From the NCBI GenBank assembly GCA_022786995.1, contig JALFUW010000114.1, positions 1 to 40,149 on the forward strand: a DNA stretch of 40,149 nt. Direction: 5' to 3'. Below the pieces are notes generated by a model that made no database searches, was not told the DNA's origin, and worked only from the letters and a program-made list of their open reading frames with translations. Both the position numbers and the translations under genes were made by a program. The DNA comes from Clostridiales bacterium (GTDB lineage: Bacteria > Bacillota > Clostridia > Oscillospirales > Oscillospiraceae). Positions within the stretch are counted from its first letter, which is position 1, and every line of letters begins with the position of its first letter. Below, piece by piece: positions 1 to 5,889 of the stretch.

Positions 1-141
1 CCGCGAAATATTTTTTCATTTTATCCTCTTTTCTTTTACGCAACATATTTTATGTACCCTGTTTCCAGGTGCAGGACGTCATAGACGAGCATAAAGCAGA
101 TGAAGCATACCAAAAGCAATGTGATTACAAGCAGGAATTTA
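1..141. repeat. Left copy of 141-bp terminal direct repeat
   Basis: Bases 1-141 are identical to 40009-40149. An exact repeat of this odd length at the two ends of a contig is what a k-mer assembler leaves when it closes a circle, so the true unit is probably 40,008 bp. The copy holds the start of the small membrane protein (ATG at 17-19, minus strand) and the 3' part of the membrane-anchored XRE gene. A physical terminal repeat of a packaged linear genome cannot be excluded from sequence alone. Confidence 0.95.
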
Positions 142-467
142 AGCCAGCGGTTTTTCTCTGCAAGGAGCATGTTGTAATGCGCCCTCATTCTCTCGATCCG
201 GCTCTCCTGAAGGGTGAAATAGTATTTAAGGAGTGGATCGTCTCCAATGCGCTGCTCCAGTGGGTTCTCCCCCGGCGGCGGTTCAATCCCAAGGCCCATG
301 GCCTTTTCAAGGGCAGACAGCGTGTAAATCGACGGCTCTGTCTTTTCCGCCAGTGTGCGGCTGACGGTTGCGGCGGACAGGCCGCTCATGTCCGCCATCT
401 GCTGAATTGACAGGTTTTGCTTTTTCTTCTCGGTTTTTAACGCGGTAACTCGTTCAGACAAATCCAT
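36..467 (-). CDS. Membrane-anchored XRE-family HTH protein
   Basis: 143 residues. Residues 5-60 form a Cro/CI-type helix-turn-helix (IQQMADMSGLSAATVSRTL). A linker and a charged, probably coiled segment (85-107) follow, then one strongly hydrophobic span at about 108-129 and a short tail ending YVA. The layout predicts a cytoplasmic DNA-binding head tethered to the membrane, unlike ordinary soluble phage repressors. A purine-rich site (AGAGGGG) precedes the start. On the circular genome it is first in a leftward operon: its stop at 36 lies 16 bp before the ATG (position 19) of the small membrane protein, which is followed by the integrase. It could sense envelope state and control integrase, or be a lysogeny factor; both are inferences. 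Fold confidence is high, function unknown. Confidence 0.85.
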   Translation of the reverse strand: MDLSERVTALKTEKKKQNLSIQQMADMSGLSAATVSRTLAEKTEPSIYTLSALEKAMGLGIEPPPGENPLEQRIGDDPLLKYYFTLQESRIERMRAHYNMLLAEKNRWLKFLLVITLLLVCFICFMLVYDVLHLETGYIKYVA

Positions 468-586
468 AAATCAACCCCTCTTGCTCACAGTTACGCCGAT
501 GCAACGGCGATTCCACCAATGACTATAGACTTTACATGACCTGACTGTTACGCTGAAACCAACGACGGCGCGGGAGGACGGAACAA
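468..586. promoter_or_regulatory. Divergent intergenic region between the integrase operon and the 587 gene pair
   Basis: This spacer should hold promoters for both directions. Visible signals are an inverted repeat (CGCCG at 495-499 against CGGCG near 506), the direct repeat GTTACGC (near 490 and 547), and a possible leftward -10 box TATAGT (complement of 522-527). No good -35 box lies at the right spacing on either strand, so transcription here may need an activator or be weak. Confidence 0.4.
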
Positions 587-769
587 ATGGACAAAGCTCT
601 GATCATTGAACATATCCGGCAGATGCTCCAGCAGGTGGACATTTACGCCATCCGGGCAGTGTACATGGTGGTTAAGGAGCTATACATCCACCGGCAGGAT
701 GTTTCTCACTGCGTTAATATTAACGCAGAACGGGACAGATTTCAACAGACTTATGTCGATTTCCCGTGA
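587..769 (+). CDS. Small helical phage protein, unknown function
   Basis: 60 residues, start chosen at 587 behind GGGAGGACGG. The core (residues 2-34) is amphipathic helix with the spacing LxxVDxxxxRAVYxVVxELY. The next gene (792-944) has a similar pattern (LLxGADxxxLxxIYxFAxxYL), so the two look like diverged relatives. They form a two-gene rightward unit between the leftward integrase operon and the leftward repressor, ending at the hairpin at 961. No catalytic motif is visible. A small regulator or adaptor is possible, but no function can be assigned. Confidence 0.65.
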   Translation: MDKALIIEHIRQMLQQVDIYAIRAVYMVVKELYIHRQDVSHCVNINAERDRFQQTYVDFP

Positions 770-791
770 AAAAATTAAGGAGGAGTACATA

Positions 792-944
792 ATGAATGGA
801 AGCGCTGCCACTGAGGAAAAGAGGATCGCATTCTGGACGGGAAAAATCACTGAACTTTTGAAGGGCGCTGACGGGCACCAGCTGGAGCTGATCTACGGAT
901 TCGCCCACGCATACCTGGAGAAATCCAGGGAAACCACCAACTGA
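792..944 (+). CDS. Small helical phage protein, relative of upstream gene
   Basis: 50 residues (MNGSAATEEKR start). The ATG at 792 follows an excellent AAGGAGG site at 777-783, which decides this start over longer readings in the frame. The protein is mostly two predicted helices with the LLxGADxxxLxxIYxFAxxYL pattern shared with the gene at 587. The stop is followed within 20 bp by a strong hairpin terminator. Function unknown. Confidence 0.7.
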   Translation: MNGSAATEEKRIAFWTGKITELLKGADGHQLELIYGFAHAYLEKSRETTN

Positions 945-954
945 ACACCGGTAC

Positions 955-992
955 AAAAAAGACGCTGAACCACTAAGGCTCAGCGTCTTTTT
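955..992. terminator. Bidirectional intrinsic terminator between 792 gene and repressor
   Basis: An 11-bp stem with one mismatch (GACGCTGAACC at 961-971 against GGCTCAGCGTC at 977-987) has a T run on the right (985-992) and an A run on the left (955-960), so it can act in both directions. Its right arm lies inside the last codons of the leftward repressor gene, so the two convergent units share it. Confidence 0.85.
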
Positions 993-1353
993 CAATTTCG
1001 CCCAAAACACGGCGGAACACTCCCCACTCATCGTCTGTGCAGCGCAGGAGGGCGGTGATCACCCGCTGCCTGAAGCTGCCGGGCTTATCCGCCATGAGCT
1101 CCCCGACAAGCCGGGTCAACTCAGCATCAGCGGATTCGGCCCGGAACATTTCCCCCTCGCCGGTTTCCATCCAGCAGGGGTCAACATTGAACACCCGGCA
1201 GATGTCTGACAGGGTGCGTTCGCTGGGAGAAGTTTTCCCCATTTCATAGGTGGCAATGGTGTTCTGCTTCAAACCGAGTTTTTCAGCAAATTCCTGCTGT
1301 GTTAGGCGAGCTGTTTTTCGCACGGTTTTGATTCGATCATATATGCTGTTCAT
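973..1353 (-). CDS. CI-like XRE-family phage repressor
   Basis: 126 residues. Residues 6-62 are a canonical Cro/CI HTH (LTQQEFAEKLGLKQNTIATYE, then SPSERTLSDICRVFNV). The C-terminal half is acidic and helical, probably for dimerisation, with no LexA/CI-type autoprotease Ser-Lys region, so induction may not depend on RecA self-cleavage. Start at 1353 follows GGAGGTGAT. It is transcribed leftward from a good promoter (TTGACT, 17 bp, TATAAT) facing the early rightward promoter, the usual lysogeny-switch arrangement. It most likely represses the early promoter and regulates itself. Confidence 0.9.
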   Translation of the reverse strand: MNSIYDRIKTVRKTARLTQQEFAEKLGLKQNTIATYEMGKTSPSERTLSDICRVFNVDPCWMETGEGEMFRAESADAELTRLVGELMADKPGSFRQRVITALLRCTDDEWGVFRRVLGEIEKDAEP

Positions 1354-1376
1354 TCATATCACCTCCTTCGTGGATC

Positions 1377-1405
1377 ATTATATATCCCCGCCGATAAATA
1401 GTCAA
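1377..1405 (-). promoter_or_regulatory. Leftward promoter of the repressor
   Basis: On the minus strand: TTGACT (complement of 1400-1405), a 17-bp spacer, and TATAAT (complement of 1377-1382), close to the sigma-A consensus. The repressor ATG is 24 bp downstream. The operator-like element CGATAAAT at 1392-1399 lies within the spacer, which fits autoregulation. Confidence 0.85.
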
Positions 1406-1452
1406 GAAAAAATATCGATAAATCAACAAAAAGCTATTGACAAATATCAATA
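1392..1452. promoter_or_regulatory. Operator-like repeats in the lysogeny switch
   Basis: CGATAAAT occurs at 1392-1399 and 1416-1423, 24 bp apart. ATATCGATA at 1412-1420 is matched by ATATCAATA at 1444-1452, 32 bp apart, about three helical turns. TATCGATA at 1413-1420 is a perfect palindrome midway between the two promoters. These are the natural candidates for repressor binding. That they are operators is inferred from position and repetition. Confidence 0.6.
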
Positions 1453-1465
1453 ACAGATATACAAT
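1437..1465 (+). promoter_or_regulatory. Early rightward promoter
   Basis: TTGACA at 1437-1442, a 17-bp spacer and TACAAT at 1460-1465, almost perfect sigma-A consensus. It faces away from the repressor promoter and should drive the early genes from 1521 on. The operator-like ATATCAATA overlaps the -35 side of the spacer. Confidence 0.85.
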
Positions 1466-1520
1466 AATCATGCAGTCAACAACGACACAGCCCCGGACGA
1501 GGGGAGAAAGGAGAGATTCC

Positions 1521-1685
1521 GTGAAAGCAAATTGCATTTACTGCGCCAGATACAGCAAGTGCATCCGGGAAAAGACCGGATGCAAAAACGAAAAGGAATC
1601 AGAGAAAAAAGCATTCTGCCAGAATGTTGTCTTTATCAAGACTGCCAATGGTGGAAGATTCGTAGCCGATGTGGAAGGGAGGTGA
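1521..1685 (+). CDS. Small Cys-rich early protein
   Basis: 54 residues from a GTG at 1521, chosen because AGAAAGGAGAG lies just upstream, while the longer frame from 1437 would begin inside the early promoter. Four cysteines sit in the first 20 residues (CIYC, KC, GC) and a fifth later, suggesting a small zinc-binding fold. It is the first gene after the early promoter, the position of Cro or antirepressor genes, but no HTH is visible. Function unknown. Confidence 0.65.
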   Translation: MKANCIYCARYSKCIREKTGCKNEKESEKKAFCQNVVFIKTANGGRFVADVEGR

Positions 1686-1689
1686 TTCA

Positions 1690-1842
1690 ATGTCGGAAAT
1701 TCAGAGACGGGCGCTTGACGCGCTCAGAAAGCTGCCGGACGGTCTTCAGGAGAAGGCCCTGATCCGGCTGGAGGCTACCGCAGACGCGGTGGAGCAGATC
1801 GCCGGAGAAATCCGGGAGAATAACGATTCTGAGGAGGAATAA
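1690..1842 (+). CDS. Small acidic helical early protein
   Basis: 50 residues beginning MSEIQRRALDALRKLPDG and ending in an acidic tail (NNDSEEE). The ATG at 1690 follows GGGAGGTGATT, which overlaps the stop of the preceding gene. The middle (ALIRLEATADAVEQIAGEI) is one long helix. The length and KLPDGLQEKALIRLE pattern recall the small proteins found beside phage excisionase-type genes; this is only a resemblance. Translationally coupled to its neighbours. Confidence 0.65.
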   Translation: MSEIQRRALDALRKLPDGLQEKALIRLEATADAVEQIAGEIRENNDSEEE

Positions 1843-1844
1843 TC

Positions 1845-2069
1845 ATGGATGAAATAACAGGCGTGATCAACACGATCACGCCGCAGGAGGCGGCGGAGAA
1901 GCTGCGTGCCCTTGGGATGAAGACATCGCCGGACTTCATCCGCATGGGGCTTGAGCAGAAGGTGCTTCCCTTCGGTGACGCCATCGCAAACGGAAACGGC
2001 GGTTACCGATATTATATCTACTCCAGGCTGTTTAACGAGTGGATCAGCAGCCGGGTGGAGCCGGCATAG
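1845..2069 (+). CDS. Small HTH/excisionase-like DNA-binding protein
   Basis: 74 residues. ITPQEAAEKLRALGMKTSPDFIRMGLEQKVLPFGDAI resembles the winged-helix start of excisionase or MerR-type proteins, in which a helix pair reads 'aAekLgis...irrgieqgklPfg'. The end (YRYYIYSRLFNEWISS) matches the usual closing 'Y.I....f..Wi'. The start at 1845 is set by GAGGAGG two codons upstream. It may serve as the recombination directionality factor for the integrase or as an early regulator. Its stop codon touches the first unit of the repeat array. Confidence 0.7.
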   Translation: MDEITGVINTITPQEAAEKLRALGMKTSPDFIRMGLEQKVLPFGDAIANGNGGYRYYIYSRLFNEWISSRVEPA

Positions 2070-2260
2070 CAGAGGCGGGGCAGACCTCGGCCAAGCTGGG
2101 CAGAGGAAAAGCAATGCAGAGAATGGCAAAGGCACAGCGATGCAGGTCATGGCAGAGCAAAGGAAACGATCTGATTGGCTACGAGCGGCAAAGGAATGGC
2201 GTGGCAACGATGTGCAATGGAATTGCACAGAACAGCAAGGCCAAGAGTTGAACGAAAGGA
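2069..2260. repeat. Degenerate 26/31-bp repeat array, block 1
   Basis: No convincing gene lies here. A GCAAAGG-like core recurs in one orientation at 2069 (GCAGAGG), 2100 (GCAGAGG), 2126, 2157, 2188 (all exact), 2214 (GCAATGG) and 2235 (GCAAGG). The steps are 31, 26, 31, 31, 26 and 21 bp. At 2212-2228 the unit becomes a 7-bp-stem hairpin (GTGCAAT, GGA, ATTGCAC). The first core starts on the last base of the upstream stop codon. The period is not a multiple of three, so this is not a repetitive protein. Same family as block 2. Confidence 0.8.
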
Positions 2261-2267
2261 TGTGATT

Positions 2268-2433
2268 ATGGACGAAGATCGACATTGACCGCTTCCAGCG
2301 TCAGCTGGAGCTGCGGGTGAATGGCTCCAAGCCCGGTAGCGTTCCGGCGGCCTGCTACAAGGACGTGATGGACATGCTCAAGGCGGAAATCGAAATACAG
2401 ACCATGAAATCCTTCAGGGCAAAGAAAGGGTGA
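2268..2433 (+). pseudogene. Small early gene with apparent single-base frameshift near its start
   Basis: An ATG at 2268 behind AAAGGA opens MDEDRH and then stops. The adjoining frame is clean from about 2272 to the TGA at 2431-2433 and encodes IDIDRFQRQLELRVNGSKPG and on to MKSFRAKKG, but it has no start codon of its own near the ribosome site. Removing one G at 2277 would join MDE to IDIDRF and give a 54-residue protein. It is therefore a frameshifted gene, an assembly error, or a gene starting at an unusual codon. The product would be a small charged helical phage protein of unknown role. Confidence 0.55.
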
Positions 2434-2573
2434 AAAAAGTGTACGCAATTGCAGACGCACCGTGGGTGCGTGACCCGGAGACCTATGCAAACATCTACTA
2501 CGGCGGCAGCATCTACGACCAGGATTACTACGGCGGTCGTGAGGACGATGACTATGACGAGGTGATGGAATGA
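2430..2573 (+). CDS. Small Tyr/Asp-rich protein
   Basis: 47 residues from a GTG at 2430 that overlaps the TGA of the preceding reading frame (GTGA), a translational-coupling arrangement. The sequence (VKKVYAIADAPWVRDPETYA, then many Y, G and D) is acidic and has no recognisable domain. Its stop overlaps the ATG of the next gene at 2570. Function unknown. Confidence 0.55.
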   Translation: MKKVYAIADAPWVRDPETYANIYYGGSIYDQDYYGGREDDDYDEVME

Positions 2574-2770
2574 GCAGTTCAAATAACCACAGGGCACGGA
2601 GCCACCGGAGCCAGTACCGGGCAAGGGCATTCAACGGCAGCCGCCGGTCGATGGTCAAGCCCACGGCACGGAAGGTGGACTACTTCGCCTGGTTCCGAAG
2701 CATCGGCGCTGCCCTGCGGAGGGCCGCCGGCAGAAAGCCCGGAAAGAGCACCGGGAACGAGATCACATAA
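2570..2770 (+). CDS. Small strongly basic protein
   Basis: 66 residues. ATG at 2570 overlaps the previous stop (ATGA), with GAGGTGATG as ribosome site. About a third of the residues are Arg, Lys or His, clustered at both ends, around a short hydrophobic stretch (VDYFAWFRSIGAALRR). It may bind nucleic acid, but charge is the only evidence. Part of the tightly packed early operon. Confidence 0.55.
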   Translation: MSSSNNHRARSHRSQYRARAFNGSRRSMVKPTARKVDYFAWFRSIGAALRRAAGRKPGKSTGNEIT

Positions 2771-2791
2771 ATCATTTGGAGGGAAATCAAC

Positions 2792-3412
2792 ATGAAGGTA
2801 AAAATCACTTTTCTGGAGCCGGTACTGGGAACCTGGCCCAACAACAAAAACATCGCGGAGGAGTTCATTGCCAGCAAGGCGCCGGACGCCTCCACCATTG
2901 AGGAAGAGATCGCCGCGCTGGGCATCGACGCTGTCACCGAGAAGGGAAAGACCGTGTTCCCCCGGAACGAGGCCGGGGAGCCTGTCCTGTATGATTATCA
3001 GGTAAAGGGCTTCTTTAAGGACGCCTGCGGGATGCTGCGGCGTATCGGCGGCAAGGACGAGAAGACCGGGAAGAAGAAAGCCGCCAACCTGAGCGGTAAG
3101 CTGACGGCCTATAAATCCGTGATCGACGGGTTGATCTTCGTGCAGCCCCGGATGATCCCCATTCAGGTCAACGGAGAGATCAGAGACTGCCAGCGGCCCC
3201 TTCGGGCACAGACCATGCAGGGCGAACGTGTGAGCCTGGCAAACAGTGAGGAAATCCCGGAAGGGAGCACCGCAGAGTTTGAAGTGCTCTGTCTGGAGAA
3301 GGATCACGAGGCCGTGGTGCAGGAGTGGCTGGACTATGGCATCCTGCGTGGCATTGGACAATGGCGCAACTCTGGCAAGGGCCGGTTTACATATGAGATC
3401 ATCGATGCGTAA
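2792..3412 (+). CDS. Conserved phage early protein with RAMP-like motifs, unassigned
   Basis: 206 residues, start behind TTGGAGGGAAATC. I recognise it as a type common near RecT genes in Clostridia phages but know of no assigned function. Two stretches recall RAMP (Cas5/Cas7-like) folds: YDYQVKGFFKDACGMLRR, like the 'GsslKGalR' motif of RAMP proteins, and GILRGIGQWRNSGKGRF near the C-terminus, like their glycine-rich loop. A beta-rich start (MKVKITFLEPVLGT) fits a ferredoxin-like fold. If real, it could be a single-domain RNA- or DNA-binding RAMP; this is inference. Array block 2 starts immediately after its stop. Confidence 0.75.
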   Translation: MKVKITFLEPVLGTWPNNKNIAEEFIASKAPDASTIEEEIAALGIDAVTEKGKTVFPRNEAGEPVLYDYQVKGFFKDACGMLRRIGGKDEKTGKKKAANLSGKLTAYKSVIDGLIFVQPRMIPIQVNGEIRDCQRPLRAQTMQGERVSLANSEEIPEGSTAEFEVLCLEKDHEAVVQEWLDYGILRGIGQWRNSGKGRFTYEIIDA

Positions 3413-3960
3413 GCATTGAGAAGCGACGATTCGCCTTGTAAAGGAATTGCGTAGATCAGTTGAGCAAAGGCAATGCTTTGATCCGCTCAGCAAAGGCAAT
3501 GTTCAGCAGAGACAGCGGTGCTATGGAAAAGCCCCGCATGGCTCTGAGTAGCCGAGCAAAGGCGAGGCATGGATGCGCGGTGCCTAGCAAAAGAAGAGCA
3601 TTGACACGTTCTGCCCAGCAAAGGAAGAGCAATGAACAGCGTATCGAAGCAAAGGCGGCGCGGCGCAGGGAATGGCCCCGCGACGATTGGCAAAGGCGAT
3701 GGATAGCAATGAACAGCATGAGCACTGATCCGCTCAGAATAGCTGAGGCGACGCAACGATAAGCATAGCTATGGCAGGGAAAGCAGCGACCGGTGTTGCA
3801 TAGCAACCGCGTGGAGCTGCGTGGACGAGCCATGCAAAGGCAAGGCATTTCTACGACCCGATATGCAAAGGCAATTGCATGGCATGGAATCGCAACAGCA
3901 AAGAATAGCAGTGATATGCTCTGCGAAGGAGAAGCCGTGCAACGATTATCACAGCGAAGG
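3413..3960. repeat. Degenerate 26/31-bp repeat array, block 2
   Basis: About 550 bp without a believable gene. GCAAAGG-like cores, all in the same orientation, begin at 3438, 3464, 3490, (3520), 3556, 3587, 3618, 3649, 3690, 3716, 3742, 3768, then 3834, 3865, 3898, 3923 and 3954. Spacings are mainly 26 or 31 bp; 3556-3587-3618-3649 is exactly 31 each and 3690-3716-3742-3768 exactly 26 each. Some units fold back on themselves (ATGCAA, AGGCAA, TTGCAT at 3863-3880). GCATTGA at 3413, right after the upstream stop codon, may be a first decayed unit. Long open frames here are low-complexity Arg/Ser-rich readings and are not accepted as genes. Confidence 0.8.
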
Positions 3961-3994
3961 AATTGCGTAGCGCAGAAATGCTTAGAAAAAAGAA

Positions 3995-4026
3995 GCCGCT
4001 GTCCGGTTGGGAACCCGGTCAGCGGC
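3995..4026. terminator. Long hairpin closing the repeat array
   Basis: GCCGCTG (3995-4001) pairs with CAGCGGC (4020-4026) and CCGG (4003-4006) with CCGG (4015-4018), giving an 11-bp stem with one internal mismatch. The A run is on the left (3986-3991) and there is no T run on the right, so as an intrinsic terminator it would act on leftward transcripts; for rightward mRNA it would be a stable structure in the DUF1351 leader. Confidence 0.6.
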
Positions 4027-4103
4027 AAAGGGAAATGTGTGATTAGGGAAATCAACACCTTTATTCTAGCACAGAAGATCAATTTTGTAAAGGAGATCGA
4101 CAC

Positions 4104-4976
4104 ATGGATGAAAAATTGATGGAGACCGGCCCGTCCACGGAGCAGCTTATCGTGGTCAAGCAGCTGCCGGTGATCGAGGAGAGGCTTCGGGAAAAGGCAG
4201 AGGAGATTCAGGAGCGCACCCGGTATGCGTGCACCATGGCCTGCACCCCGGACACGGTGATCGCGGTGAAGAAAATCCGGGCAGAGCTGAACAAGGAGTT
4301 TGCCCAGTATGAGGAGGCCCGGAAGAACGTCAAGCGCCAGGTGATGGCACCCTATGACAGCTTCGAGGCCACCTACAAGGAGTGCATCACCGGGCCATAC
4401 GCAGAGGCGGATAAGAAGCTGAAGGCGATGGTTGAGAGCGTGGAGTACCACCTGCGGGACGAGAAGGAAAAGGTGCTGCGCAGGTACTACCGTGAGCATC
4501 TGGAGGCCGCCGGTCTTAACCCTTCTGAATGGCCATTTGAGCGGACGGGGATCAGCATTATCCTCAGCCGGTCGGAAAAGAGCTACCGCAGCGAGATCAA
4601 GAAATGGGTGGAGGCGAGAGCAGAGGACATTGCCAGCATACGCACCATGCCGGATGCGGACGAGATCATGGTGGAGTACAAGCGCTGTCTGAACCTGTCC
4701 CAGGCAGTTGTTGCGGTGAGCAACAGACGTGCGGCGAAGGAGGCCGAGAGAGCTGCCAGAGAGCAGGCAGAGGCCGCTTTTGAGGCACGGATGGTACAGA
4801 CGCAGGAAGTAGAGGAAGAACACGCAGGGGCCGCTCCTGTGCCATCTGCGGAGCCTATCCCGGCAACCGTGGAAGGGGAGGAGGTTCTCCGCCTGACATT
4901 TGCGGTTTACGGAACAAGGAACAAACTGCGGGAACTGAAGCGGTTCCTGGACGAAGGAGGATATATCTATGAGTGA
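4104..4976 (+). CDS. DUF1351 family protein, recombination operon
   Basis: 290 residues. The helical, charge-rich sequence with IEERLREKAEEIQERT and AVKKIRAELNKEFAQYEEARK is characteristic of DUF1351, a phage family nearly always encoded beside RecT-type annealing genes. Residues 20-125 and 205-235 are probably coiled coil; a flexible Pro/Glu/Ala linker (about 235-262) leads to a small C-terminal domain (LRLTFAVYGTRNKLRELKRFL). The start is fixed by AAAGGAGAT. It overlaps recT by 8 bases (4969-4976). A role in ssDNA annealing or as a partner of RecT is inferred from context. Confidence 0.85.
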   Translation: MDEKLMETGPSTEQLIVVKQLPVIEERLREKAEEIQERTRYACTMACTPDTVIAVKKIRAELNKEFAQYEEARKNVKRQVMAPYDSFEATYKECITGPYAEADKKLKAMVESVEYHLRDEKEKVLRRYYREHLEAAGLNPSEWPFERTGISIILSRSEKSYRSEIKKWVEARAEDIASIRTMPDADEIMVEYKRCLNLSQAVVAVSNRRAAKEAERAAREQAEAAFEARMVQTQEVEEEHAGAAPVPSAEPIPATVEGEEVLRLTFAVYGTRNKLRELKRFLDEGGYIYE

Positions 4977-5889
4977 TAATTTCATGACGGCACCGGGGCA
5001 GAAGATGAGCCTGTCCGCCGCATTTGCCACGCCGACCTTCCAGGCTGCAATCCACAACGCACTTAACGACGCCGGGCGGGAGAAAACCTTTGTGTCCAGC
5101 ATCATTGCCGCCAGCACCATCAACCCGGTGCTTCAGGAATGTACACCGAAGAGCGTACTCAGCGCTGCCCTTGTTGGTGAGAGCCTGAAGCTGTGCCCTT
5201 CCCCTCAGATGGGCCACTATTACTTTGTCCCTTATGAGAACAAAGTAAAGGACCGCAACGGCAGGGACGTGTTGGACGAGAACGGAAGGCCGGTTAAACA
5301 GAAATCAGCGCAGTTCCAGATGGGATACAAGGGCTATATCCAGCTGGCCCTCCGCTCCGGCCAGTACCGCCGAATCAATGTGCTCTCCATCAAAAAGGGC
5401 GAGCTGAAAAAGTGGGACCCTCTGACGGAGGAGATTGAGGTTGAGCTGATCGAGGACGAGGACGCACGGGAGCAGACGGAGACCATCGGCTACTATGCGG
5501 CATTCGAGTACCTGAACGGATTCCGCAAGGCCATGTACTGGAGCCGGTCGAAGATGGAGCGCCATGCGCTGCGGTACTCCAAAGGCTATGCCGCCAAGAA
5601 GGGCTACACCTTCTGGGAAAAAGACTTCGACGCTATGGCCTATAAGACCATGCTTCGGCAGCTGATCTCCAAGTGGGGCATCATGACCGTGGACATGCAG
5701 ATGGCATTTGAGCAGGATGTGGACATCATACAGAACGATGACGGAAGCACCACAGTGGTCTCCGGGTACGATGATAGCCCCACACCTGCTGATTACACAG
5801 ATTCCGCTGTGGATGCTCCAGATTCCGCTCCAGAAGAATCCACGTCTGCGCCTGCGTATGAGAGGCAGGTGAGCCTCAGTGACCTATAA
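4969..5889 (+). CDS. recT: RecT-family ssDNA annealing recombinase
   Basis: 306 residues. Residues about 15-250 carry the RecT core: FQAAIHNALNDAGREKTFVSSIIAA, then LVGESLKLCPSPQMGHYYFVPYENK, FQMGYKGYIQLALRSGQYRRI and GFRKAMYWSRSKMERHALRYS. RecT anneals complementary single strands in phage recombination and replication, usually with an exonuclease. No RecE-type exonuclease is visible next door; the following gene encodes an MBL-fold hydrolase that may stand in for one. The C-terminal tail (after about 255) is acidic and Ser/Pro-rich, as is common in annealing proteins. Overlaps both neighbours, so the three are translationally coupled. Confidence 0.95.
   Translation: MSDNFMTAPGQKMSLSAAFATPTFQAAIHNALNDAGREKTFVSSIIAASTINPVLQECTPKSVLSAALVGESLKLCPSPQMGHYYFVPYENKVKDRNGRDVLDENGRPVKQKSAQFQMGYKGYIQLALRSGQYRRINVLSIKKGELKKWDPLTEEIEVELIEDEDAREQTETIGYYAAFEYLNGFRKAMYWSRSKMERHALRYSKGYAAKKGYTFWEKDFDAMAYKTMLRQLISKWGIMTVDMQMAFEQDVDIIQNDDGSTTVVSGYDDSPTPADYTDSAVDAPDSAPEESTSAPAYERQVSLSDL

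Noticed and set aside
1..141. True packaged direct terminal repeat
   Set aside because: Possible, but an exact 141-base end overlap is better explained by assembly of a circle, and an operon runs through the junction.
2039..2265. Overlapping frames across array block 1
   Set aside because: Same reason: repeated KAQRCRSWQS-type readings arise from the DNA repeat, and the frames overlap the end of the HTH gene without ribosome sites.
2069..3960. CRISPR array
   Set aside because: Only a 7-base core is shared, there are no identical repeats of 25-40 bases, spacings alternate between 26 and 31, and there are no cas genes.
3460..4119. Long open frames on the plus strand within array block 2 (3460-3762 and 3793-4119)
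   Set aside because: They read as Arg/Ser/Ala-rich low-complexity protein, lack convincing ribosome sites, and the underlying 26/31-bp periods are not multiples of three, so the frame cannot be what is conserved.
3456..5123. Long minus-strand frame opposite the array, DUF1351 and start of recT
   Set aside because: Antisense to recognised genes, Leu/Arg/His-rich, no ribosome site; a by-product of codon bias on the other strand. The same applies to 10203-11336, 19002-20231, 22359-23888 and 28560-29519.
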